From NCBI GenBank assembly GCA_023398105.1, contig JAEWST010000157.1, forward strand, positions 1-64,000: 64,000 nt of DNA, in the 5' to 3' direction. This stretch comes from Bacillota bacterium (GTDB lineage Bacteria; Bacillota; Clostridia; Acetivibrionales; DSM-1351). Numbering within the stretch: position 1 is the first letter of the stretch; every line of letters starts with the position of its first letter. The translations under genes and the position numbers were made by a program. Of this stretch, positions 7,809 through 15,240 are shown in pieces. Below the pieces are notes generated by a model. It made no database searches and was not told the DNA's origin. It worked only from the letters and a program-made list of their open reading frames with translations.

Positions 7809-9188
7809 ATGATCGAATTTAATAAAAAATCAAATACATTAGAGCAGACTCAGTACAGATATTCACTTCAAAATGTATCTGAACCTAATCTTTATAGAGA
7901 AATATTTAATTATGAGGAAGTGCCAAAATGTGCCTTTAATCATCGGAGAGTTCCAATGAATCCGCCTGATGAGATTTGGATTACTGACACCACTTTCAGA
8001 GATGGTCAGCAGTCTAGAGCACCGTATACAGTAGAACAGATTGTTAAATTATATGATTATCTTAATAGATTGGGTGGTTCAAAGGGTATAATACGACAAA
8101 CTGAGTTTTTCCTATATAGTGACAAGGATAAAGAAGCTGTTTATAAGTGCATGGAAAGAGGTTATCAATTTCCAGAGGTAACTAGTTGGATTAGAGCCTC
8201 AAAGAGCGACTTCCAGCTTGCAAAAGAAATGGGAATGAAAGAAACTGGTTTCTTAGTCAGCTGCTCTGATTATCATATATTTAATAAGCTAAAAAAGACT
8301 AGAAAGCAGGCAATGGAGGGCTACTTAAGCGTTATTAAAGAAGCTCTTGATGTTGGAATCAAGCCAAGATGCCATTTTGAAGATATAACTAGAGCAGATT
8401 TTTATGGATTTGTTGTTCCTTTTGCAACTGAGCTTAGAAAATTAATGGATGAAAGCGGAGTACCAATTAAATTAAGAGCCTGTGACACAATGGGTTATGG
8501 TGTTACATATCCCGGTGCTGCTTTGCCTAGAAGCGTACCTGGTATAATTTATGGTCTTAGACATCACGCAGGATTTCCAAGTGAGTTGTTGGAGTGGCAT
8601 GGACATAATGACTTTTATAAAGCAGTTGACAATTCTTCAGCTGCATGGCTGTATGGTTGTTCCTCTGTAAACTGTTCACTTCTTGGAATTGGTGAGCGTA
8701 CTGGAAATACTCCTCTTGAAGCTATGGTGTTTGAATATTGTTCACTTAGGGGAACAACAGATGGAATGGATACTACTGTAATAACAGAAATAGCTGATTA
8801 TTATGAAAAAGAATTAGATTATGAGATTCCTCCAAGAACACCTTTTGTCGGAAAGCATTTCAATGTTACACAAGCAGGCATTCATGCTGATGGTATGCTG
8901 AAGGATGAGGAAATTTATAATATTTTCAATACTAGTAAGCTCTTGAATAGACCTATAGGGGTTGCAATAACTCAAACCTCTGGTTTAGCAGGCATAGCTC
9001 TCTGGATAAATAATAGTTTCCGCTTATCGGAAAAGGAGCTGATTGATAAAAAAGATCCAAGAGTTGCTAAAGTTAAGGAATGGATTGATAAAGAATATCA
9101 AGAAGGCAGAATTACTTCTATTAGCGACAAAGAGATGCTGAAGGGAATTCAGAAAATTGAACCTAGCTTGATACCTAATAAAAAATAA
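7809..9188 (+). CDS. Re-citrate synthase (homocitrate/isopropylmalate synthase family)
   Basis: A 459-residue DRE-TIM metallolyase. The family condenses acetyl-CoA with a 2-oxo acid. This subgroup matches the Re-face citrate synthase first characterised in Clostridium kluyveri, which makes citrate from oxaloacetate. The DTTFRDGQQ motif (about 60-68) is the metal- and substrate-binding signature, and EWHGHNDF (about 260-267) supplies the two metal-binding histidines. NVTQAGIHADGM follows in the C-terminal region. The product could instead be homocitrate, but the aconitase and GntR genes that follow favour citrate for glutamate synthesis. The start ATG at 7809 has GGGGGG 7 bases upstream; the TTG six codons earlier overlaps the SD. 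No Si-type citrate synthase is visible in the window. Confidence 0.85.
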   Translation: MIEFNKKSNTLEQTQYRYSLQNVSEPNLYREIFNYEEVPKCAFNHRRVPMNPPDEIWITDTTFRDGQQSRAPYTVEQIVKLYDYLNRLGGSKGIIRQTEFFLYSDKDKEAVYKCMERGYQFPEVTSWIRASKSDFQLAKEMGMKETGFLVSCSDYHIFNKLKKTRKQAMEGYLSVIKEALDVGIKPRCHFEDITRADFYGFVVPFATELRKLMDESGVPIKLRACDTMGYGVTYPGAALPRSVPGIIYGLRHHAGFPSELLEWHGHNDFYKAVDNSSAAWLYGCSSVNCSLLGIGERTGNTPLEAMVFEYCSLRGTTDGMDTTVITEIADYYEKELDYEIPPRTPFVGKHFNVTQAGIHADGMLKDEEIYNIFNTSKLLNRPIGVAITQTSGLAGIALWINNSFRLSEKELIDKKDPRVAKVKEWIDKEYQEGRITSISDKEMLKGIQKIEPSLIPNKK

Positions 9189-9512
9189 TACTATGTCTTT
9201 TTAGATAAAAATGTTATTATATTAAACGGTAGTTTATTAAAAAATAATAATAAACGCAAGCTTTGCATATAAAAGCTATGCACCCTCAAAATTCAATGCC
9301 TGGCAATGATTAAGCTGTGAATGAATATTAATTATTCAATTGGAATATGTTCATTAAAAAGCATTTAGAAATGTATTAACATTACTGATTTTATTATGAC
9401 CATAGCTTCATTCTTTTAGTGCCAGCTATATTGAATTTTCAAGGTGAATATAAAATTATTCAAATGCAGAGTTTGAGTAATTAAAACGAAAAACAATATG
9501 GGAGGTTCGAAG
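9189..9512. other. Intergenic between citrate synthase and aconitase
   Basis: A 324-base gap inside an otherwise functionally linked cluster. Most of it is the inverted-repeat element at 9281-9446. It also contains ATTCAAATGCAGAGTTTGAG (9459-9478), a relative of fragments near 3.13 and 4.71 kb. Confidence 0.55.
9281..9446. repeat. 166-bp inverted-repeat element (MITE-like)
   Basis: The left end CACCCTCAAAATTCAAT...GGCA (9281-9304) matches the reverse complement of the right end TGCC...ATTGAATTTTCAAGGTG (9420-9446), with two mismatches in the terminal 17. Some pairing continues inward (AAGCTGTG against CATAGCTT). There is no coding capacity. No second copy was recognised in this window. Confidence 0.6.
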
Positions 9513-11441
9513 ATGGGCTTAAATTTGGCACAAAAAATAATTAAAGATCACTTGGTAAGTGGCGAAATGGTTACAGGAAGTGAAATATCTATTAAAATAG
9601 ATCAAACACTTACACAGGATTCAACAGGTACAATGGCATACTTACAATTTGAAGCAATAGGAATGCCTAGAGTAAAAACTAAAAAATCAGTTGCATATAT
9701 TGACCATAATACTTTACAGGCTGGTTTTGAAAATGCAGATGACCATAAATACATTCAAACAGTTACTTCTAAGCATGGTGTATATTTTTCAAAGCCTGGT
9801 AATGGAATATGCCATCAGGTACAATTAGAGCGTTTTGGAGTACCTGGAATGACTTTGTTGGGTTCTGACAGCCATACACCAACAGGTGGTGGAATAGGAA
9901 TGCTTGCTATCGGAGCAGGTGGACTTGATGTTGCTGTAGCAATGGGCGGCGGTCCATACTATATTCCAATGCCAAAGGTCTGTAAGGTTGAATTAAAAGG
10001 AAAGCTAAACCCTTGGTCAACAGCAAAAGATATTATATTAGAAGTTTTGAGAGTTTTGACTGTTAAGGGCGGAGTTGGTAAGGTAATTGAATATGCTGGA
10101 GAAGGCATCAAGAGTCTCACAGTTCCTGAAAGAGCTACTATTACAAATATGGGAGCTGAATTGGGAGCTACAACCTCAATATTCCCAAGTGATGAGGTTA
10201 CGCTTGAATTCTTAAAGGCTCAAGGCAGAGAACAGGATTGGGTAGAGCTTTTACCTGATACAGATGCAGAATATGAAGAGCATATTATTATAGATTTGGC
10301 AACAGTTGAGCCAATGGCTGCAAAGCCACACAGTCCTGACAATGTAGAGAAGATTTCTACTATCGGAAAAATTAAGGTTGATCAGGTTGCTATAGGAAGC
10401 TGCACAAACTCATCCTACATGGATATGATGAAGGTTGCTACTATATTAAAAGGGAAGACAGTTAATCCAAATGTTAGTTTGGTTATCGCTCCAGGTTCAA
10501 AGCAGGTGTTGACTATGCTTGCACAAAACGGTGCTTTAGCTGATATGGTAGCAGCAGGTGCAAGAATTCTTGAATCAGCTTGCGGACCATGTATTGGTAT
10601 GGGTCAAGCTCCATGCACAGATGCTGTATCATTAAGAACCTTCAACAGAAACTTTGAAGGTAGAAGCGGAACTACTTCTGCTAAAGTATACTTAGTTAGC
10701 CCTGAAGTTGCTGCTGCAAGTGCACTAACAGGCGTTCTGACTGACCCTAGAGAATTAGGTGAAGCTCCAAAAATTGAAATGCCAAAAGAATTCTTAATTA
10801 ATGATAATTTGGTTATTGCACCAGCTCCAGAAGGAAATGATGTTGAGGTTGTAAGAGGCCCTAACATTAAGCCTTTCCCATTAAACAAAGCGTTAACTGA
10901 GAAGGTTACAGGCAAAGCTTTAATTAAGGTTGAAGACAATATAACAACTGACCATATTATGCCATCAAATGCAAAACTGCTTCCATTTAGATCAAATGTA
11001 CCTCACCTTGCAGAATACTGTTTGACACCATGTGATCCAGAATTCCCAGCAAGAGCAAAAGCTAATGGCGGTGGATTTATAATAGGCGGTTCAAACTATG
11101 GACAGGGTTCAAGCAGAGAGCATGCTGCATTAGCACCATTGCAGTTAGGTGTTAAGGGAGTTATCGCAAAGTCCTTTGCTAGAATTCATATGGCTAACTT
11201 GATTAATTCGGGTATTATACCTATGACCTTTGAAAATGAAGCAGATTATGATTCAATTGCTTTAAATGATGATTTGGCTATTGAAAATGCAATAGAACAG
11301 GTTAAAAAGGCTGATACTATAGTAGTAAAGAATTTGACAAAGAATACTCAGTTTAATGCAAAGGTAACACTATCAGATAGACAGGTTCAAATGATACTTG
11401 CTGGAGGATTGTTAAACTTTACTCGTGAACAAAGTAAATAG
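9513..11441 (+). CDS. Aconitate hydratase (aconitase A type)
   Basis: A 642-residue 4Fe-4S hydro-lyase that interconverts citrate and isocitrate through cis-aconitate. The GSDSHTPTGGGIGMLAIG segment is the substrate-binding signature. Three cluster cysteines are present: one in AIGSCTNSS (about 297) and two in ESACGPCIGMG (about 356 and 359). The C-terminal swivel domain has GGSNYGQGSSREHAALAP and AKSFARIH. The short form (about 640 residues rather than 890) is usual in clostridia. The start is the ATG at 9513 because GGGAGG precedes it by 6 bases; an in-frame ATG at 9498 would overlap that site. It follows the Re-citrate synthase and precedes a GntR regulator, which fits an oxidative TCA half-pathway. 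Confidence 0.95.
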   Translation: MGLNLAQKIIKDHLVSGEMVTGSEISIKIDQTLTQDSTGTMAYLQFEAIGMPRVKTKKSVAYIDHNTLQAGFENADDHKYIQTVTSKHGVYFSKPGNGICHQVQLERFGVPGMTLLGSDSHTPTGGGIGMLAIGAGGLDVAVAMGGGPYYIPMPKVCKVELKGKLNPWSTAKDIILEVLRVLTVKGGVGKVIEYAGEGIKSLTVPERATITNMGAELGATTSIFPSDEVTLEFLKAQGREQDWVELLPDTDAEYEEHIIIDLATVEPMAAKPHSPDNVEKISTIGKIKVDQVAIGSCTNSSYMDMMKVATILKGKTVNPNVSLVIAPGSKQVLTMLAQNGALADMVAAGARILESACGPCIGMGQAPCTDAVSLRTFNRNFEGRSGTTSAKVYLVSPEVAAASALTGVLTDPRELGEAPKIEMPKEFLINDNLVIAPAPEGNDVEVVRGPNIKPFPLNKALTEKVTGKALIKVEDNITTDHIMPSNAKLLPFRSNVPHLAEYCLTPCDPEFPARAKANGGGFIIGGSNYGQGSSREHAALAPLQLGVKGVIAKSFARIHMANLINSGIIPMTFENEADYDSIALNDDLAIENAIEQVKKADTIVVKNLTKNTQFNAKVTLSDRQVQMILAGGLLNFTREQSK

Positions 11442-11455
11442 CAAAAAAATTAATT

Positions 11456-11498
11456 AATTACTCAAACTTCCACATAAAAAATCTGTTGGTGCGGGTTG
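11456..11498 (+). repeat. Dispersed repeat family 2
   Basis: AATTACTCAAACTTCCACAT, then AAAAAATCTGTTGGTGCGGG. It lies directly after the aconitase stop codon and matches the family core with few changes. Confidence 0.7.
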
Positions 11499-11601
11499 AA
11501 GCCCAAAACACGATGTGGTTTTTGCAGAGTGTGAGGCTTGTGCAACATAATTGGTTATAGTTTCAGTATAGTTTGTGTCCTAAGTGGGCGTGGAGGTTAG
11601 T

Positions 11602-12276
11602 ATGGCTAAGCTTGAATATGATGAAAGTCAAAACTTAATTAATTCTTTAAGGGGTAAGGTCTTTAGCCAGCTTCGCAGTCAAATATTGACGGGAGTATAT
11701 AAACCCGGAGACAGCCTTATTGAGCTGCGTTTATCAGAAGAGCTTGGAGTTAGTAGAACACCCATTAGAGAGGCTATAAGGCAACTTGAACTGGAAGGCT
11801 TAGTTCAGGCTATACCCAATAAGGGTGCTGTGGTGAAGGGAATAACTGAACAAGATGTTGAAGATATTTTTACAATCAGAATGAGGATTGAAGGACTTGC
11901 TGCAAGATGGGCTGCGGAAAAGATTACTGAAGAGGAGATTAAGGAATTAAAGGAGGCACTTGAATTTGAAGAGTTCTACACCATAAAAAATGATGTTGAG
12001 CAGCTGATGAAATTTGACTCTAAATTCCATGATATTATTTTCAGAGCATGTAAAAGTAATCCTCTGATGCATATGTTGAGCACTTTTCATAACTATATAC
12101 AAAGTGCCAGAAATAATTCCTTCCATACACCGGGCAGACCTGATAAAACCTTTGAGGAGCATAAAGCCATTTTTGAAGCCATATGCAGGAAAGATGCAGA
12201 TACTGCAGAACAGCTTACTATAGATCATATTAGAAACGCTAGTAATAATTATAATGAGTTGCATCATAAAGAGTAA
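11602..12276 (+). CDS. GntR-family regulator, FadR/FCD subgroup
   Basis: A 224-residue DNA-binding protein. The N-terminal winged helix (about 15-80) contains VFSQLRSQILTGVYKPGDSL and LSEELGVSRTPIREAIRQLE, the standard GntR recognition helix. An all-helical FCD effector domain follows (about 90-215) with IFTIRMRIEGLAARWAAE, DSKFHDIIF and EEHKAIFEAI; the D, H and H residues are those that usually bind a metal and a carboxylate ligand. Given its position after citrate synthase and aconitase, citrate or a related acid is a reasonable ligand guess. The start ATG is set by GGAGG 5 bases before it. The initiation region GGCGTGGAGGTTAGTATG is shared with the ribbon-helix-helix gene at 5.85 kb. Confidence 0.9.
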   Translation: MAKLEYDESQNLINSLRGKVFSQLRSQILTGVYKPGDSLIELRLSEELGVSRTPIREAIRQLELEGLVQAIPNKGAVVKGITEQDVEDIFTIRMRIEGLAARWAAEKITEEEIKELKEALEFEEFYTIKNDVEQLMKFDSKFHDIIFRACKSNPLMHMLSTFHNYIQSARNNSFHTPGRPDKTFEEHKAIFEAICRKDADTAEQLTIDHIRNASNNYNELHHKE

Positions 12277-12597
12277 ATTTAAAACACAGTGATGTAAGTA
12301 CCTTTAACAGTGGTTATTAACGATATGTTAAGGTGTAAGAGCTTTATAAGGTAAAATATAAAACTAAATGACATATGATTCAAAAACACAGAGTAGCCAG
12401 TTTAAATGGTTCTCTGTGTTTTTTGTTTAATATTCTGCTGTAAATGTTTTGTCTTTATGCACTAAACAGGTCTTTCTTGTTTCTGTTATATCAACCTTTA
12501 TGATTATACAGCAATTGCGAATTAACCAATGACACATAAATGCCAATTAGGGTATAAATAATACTATTTATTGAATGAATTAAATAATTAATAAAAA
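12277..12597. other. Intergenic, boundary of the AT-rich block
   Basis: It contains the terminator at 12382-12427 and otherwise featureless AT-rich DNA up to the promoter of the dGTPase-like gene. I found no flanking direct repeat that would mark an insertion. Confidence 0.5.
12382..12428 (+). terminator. Terminator after the GntR gene
   Basis: AAAACACAGAG(TA)GCCA pairs with TGG(TT)CTCTGTGTTTT and is followed by TTTGTTT. It separates the citrate cluster from the accessory block to its right. Confidence 0.85.
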
Positions 12598-12626
12598 TTG
12601 ATAATTAATGTAAATTAAGATATAAT
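12598..12626 (+). promoter_or_regulatory. Sigma-A-type promoter for the dGTPase-like gene
   Basis: TTGATA at 12598-12603 and TATAAT at 12621-12626 with a 17-base spacer. The start codon lies 27 bases beyond the -10 box, so the leader is very short. Confidence 0.75.
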
Positions 12627-12653
12627 TTTAGAAAAAACGATTAGGGGTATATT

Positions 12654-14696
12654 ATGGATATTTTGGTGATACAATGTTATCAAGGTAATTCAAAGGGTGA
12701 GATACTTTCACAGCATGTCAAGGATAGAGAGTATTTTTATTATAATTTTAATGAAGAAGCTTTAAATGGTGGACAGGATTTTAATGGGGAAGATAATGGT
12801 TATAGTGGTTCTGTACTTGTTGTACAATTTGACAAAAAGGATAAAAAGATTTTTGGAATGTCAATTGCTACGTATAGTAGATTAAAAAAAATATATAAAA
12901 GATTTAAAAGTTATAAAAAAAATATGAAAGATATAAAATATACGTCTGTAAAAAATAAAAAAAGTAAAAACAGTAAAAATAGGACGATTGATGGATTGCT
13001 CAAAATTAGTAATATTAAAGAAATTAAAAGTAAAGATTACGAAGAAGTTAAGGAAATTATTAAAGAGCTAGAAGTTAATTTACTTAATGAGGGTAAAAAA
13101 CATTGTCTTAAATATATAACGATTGAAGACGATGATTATAAGAAGTTAGATGGATTAGCAATTAGCATTGTACATAATAAACATAAGAAAAAGAAAAAGT
13201 ATAAACAAGAAATACTTGATTCTTTTGAGAGAATAGAAGGAAAGCTTAGTAGATTCGCGCAGAGAAGTAGATATGCTGAACGTGTAAAAAATAAAATAAT
13301 GCCTATAAGAGAAAATAGAACTGAGTATCAACGTGATTGGGAAAGGATTATACATTCAAAGGCTTTTAGAAGATTGGAAGATAAAGCTCAAATATACACA
13401 TTGTCTAAAGGAGATCATTTTCGTACAAGATTAACACATACATTAGAAGTAACTCAAATTGCAAGAGGTATAGCTAGAGAGCTAGAGTTGAATGAAGATC
13501 TTGTAGAAGCAATAGCACTAGGACATGATTTGGGGCATACACCATTTGGACATGTTGGTGAAAGAACCCTAGATAATATTTTACAAGAGAATAAAATTGA
13601 TAAATCGGGTGGATTTAAACATAATTATCAGGGAGTTAGGGTAGTTAATTATTTAGAAGAAAAATACGCAGAATTTGAAGGTCTCAATTTGACATACCAG
13701 GTTATGGAAGGAATATTAAAACATACTAAGACTTGTGAAGGTATACATAAAGATAAAGATAAAGTTTTAGAATATTGCACAGATTGTGTATATGGAAATT
13801 CTTATGAATATTGTACGGAAAACCCCTATATAATTGGAGAGTTCTTATGTGGAGGAGAAGTTGAAAAGTTTCATCTTAATCAGAGGTTTTCTGCAACATT
13901 AGAAGGACAAGTAGTTGCTGTGGCGGATGAAATAGCACAAAGAGCGCATGATATAGATGATGGGATAGCTAGTGGTATAATTAATGTTGAAGAATTCTTA
14001 GATAGTTTAAAAAAAGATGATTTGTTTAAAGATCTTAAAGAAAAAATAGATGGGTCTTTGAACTATATTAAAAAATATAAACGTGATTATATTGATGTTC
14101 TAGATATTAAAAGAGCTAGAATTGTATCAGATGTAATAACATATTTTATGGATGGGGTTGTAGCAGTTGCTAACACCAAGATTGAGGAGTACAAAGCAAA
14201 ACATAAAAATAATCTATTAGAAAATAGAGATAATTTAGTAATTGAAAAGAAACTAATTCGTTTTGATGATAGAGACCAAAAGACAGGAAAGTTTAGAAAT
14301 AAGCTTGAGGAAGTTAGAAAAAAGCTAGAAGAAATAACATCAAATAAAATAATAAATTCTGAAGAAGTAAATTGTTTTGATGGTAAGGGAGCTTATATAA
14401 TAAATAAGCTCTATAAAGCTTATTGTAAAAATCCAAGGCAAATGCCAACAACGGCACTCAAAAAATTTTATAGGGAAATCTCTAAATATACTAATGACGT
14501 TGTAGATATCAGAAATGGTAAAAAGGATTTAGTTGAAGAAGAAATTAAAATTTATAATGGAATTGGTATAGATAACGAGTTAAAGAAACTCAAACAAAAA
14601 ATATTTATCAGATGTACAGTAGATTTAATCGCTGGAATGACTGATGATTTTGCAAATAAGCAATTTGAAAAATTATATTCCCCTAGAAAATATTAA
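12654..14696 (+). CDS. dGTPase-family HD triphosphohydrolase with a long N-terminal extension
   Basis: A 680-residue protein. From about residue 205 it is a deoxynucleoside triphosphate triphosphohydrolase, a family that splits dNTPs into nucleoside and tripolyphosphate. It has IIHSKAFRRLEDKAQIY, FRTRLTHTLEVTQIARGI (H262), ALGHDLGHTPFGHVGE (H291, D292) and VAVADEIAQRAHDIDDG for the last metal ligand. The C-terminal RCTVDLIAGMTDDFA is typical of the family. The first 200 residues are Lys-rich and match nothing I know. A Cys-rich insert (CEG...YCTDC...YCTENP...LCGG) lies after the HD core. Housekeeping dgt proteins are 330-500 residues, so this is an unusual long form. dGTPases deplete dNTPs in some anti-phage systems. 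The start has AGGGG 6 bases upstream. Confidence 0.88.
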   Translation: MDILVIQCYQGNSKGEILSQHVKDREYFYYNFNEEALNGGQDFNGEDNGYSGSVLVVQFDKKDKKIFGMSIATYSRLKKIYKRFKSYKKNMKDIKYTSVKNKKSKNSKNRTIDGLLKISNIKEIKSKDYEEVKEIIKELEVNLLNEGKKHCLKYITIEDDDYKKLDGLAISIVHNKHKKKKKYKQEILDSFERIEGKLSRFAQRSRYAERVKNKIMPIRENRTEYQRDWERIIHSKAFRRLEDKAQIYTLSKGDHFRTRLTHTLEVTQIARGIARELELNEDLVEAIALGHDLGHTPFGHVGERTLDNILQENKIDKSGGFKHNYQGVRVVNYLEEKYAEFEGLNLTYQVMEGILKHTKTCEGIHKDKDKVLEYCTDCVYGNSYEYCTENPYIIGEFLCGGEVEKFHLNQRFSATLEGQVVAVADEIAQRAHDIDDGIASGIINVEEFLDSLKKDDLFKDLKEKIDGSLNYIKKYKRDYIDVLDIKRARIVSDVITYFMDGVVAVANTKIEEYKAKHKNNLLENRDNLVIEKKLIRFDDRDQKTGKFRNKLEEVRKKLEEITSNKIINSEEVNCFDGKGAYIINKLYKAYCKNPRQMPTTALKKFYREISKYTNDVVDIRNGKKDLVEEEIKIYNGIGIDNELKKLKQKIFIRCTVDLIAGMTDDFANKQFEKLYSPRKY

Positions 14697-15161
14697 ATAA
14701 AAATATCATATTAATAAATAAGCTTGTAGATACAATTGATTATGATTGATTTTCAATGGATATAAGTATTTTTTTATTAAGATATTGATGGGAGTATTAT
14801 AGTATTTGATGCTTTTTTGTATTTATTTTATTTGAGAGATAAAGATTTAATGTTTTACGAATTTTTTATGTTATGCTACAATTGTTCATGATATTGTAGA
14901 AACATTTAAATAATGAAATGCGAAAAACAGATGTATTAAGTATAGAACTGAACTTTAATTTTACCATGTCTTATTAAGTTTAACTAATATGTAACAGCTA
15001 GAGGCTTAAAAGATATTATAAGCTACATAATCAGTATATTTTAGGTCAATGATAATACATCTTTATTACAATAATCTTAAATCAAATATATAGTTTTTAG
15101 TTAAATGTTTTTGGAGTATAAGGATAGCGGCAATTTGAGAATAGTTGAGGACATTATATCT
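14697..15161. other. AT-rich spacer inside the accessory block
   Basis: About 465 bases of very AT-rich DNA between the two large accessory genes. I see no gene, hairpin with a T-run or obvious repeat. It is long for two cotranscribed genes, so the second gene may have its own promoter or leader. Confidence 0.45.
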
Positions 15162-15224
15162 ATGGGAAAACAGTTAGTCTACTATATCGGAAACTTTAGA
15201 GGAAATATAGATTGCAAAATTTAA
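15162..15224 (+). CDS. Possible 20-codon leader peptide
   Basis: An ATG-started frame of 20 codons (MGKQLVYYIGNFRGNIDCKI) ends 16 bases before the ATG of the next gene. GAGG lies 12 bases before the ATG, which is far for a ribosome binding site. The close spacing suggests translational coupling, but in DNA this AT-rich such a frame could occur by chance. Confidence 0.25.
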   Translation: MGKQLVYYIGNFRGNIDCKI

Positions 15225-15240
15225 GAAAGTGAGTTTGATT

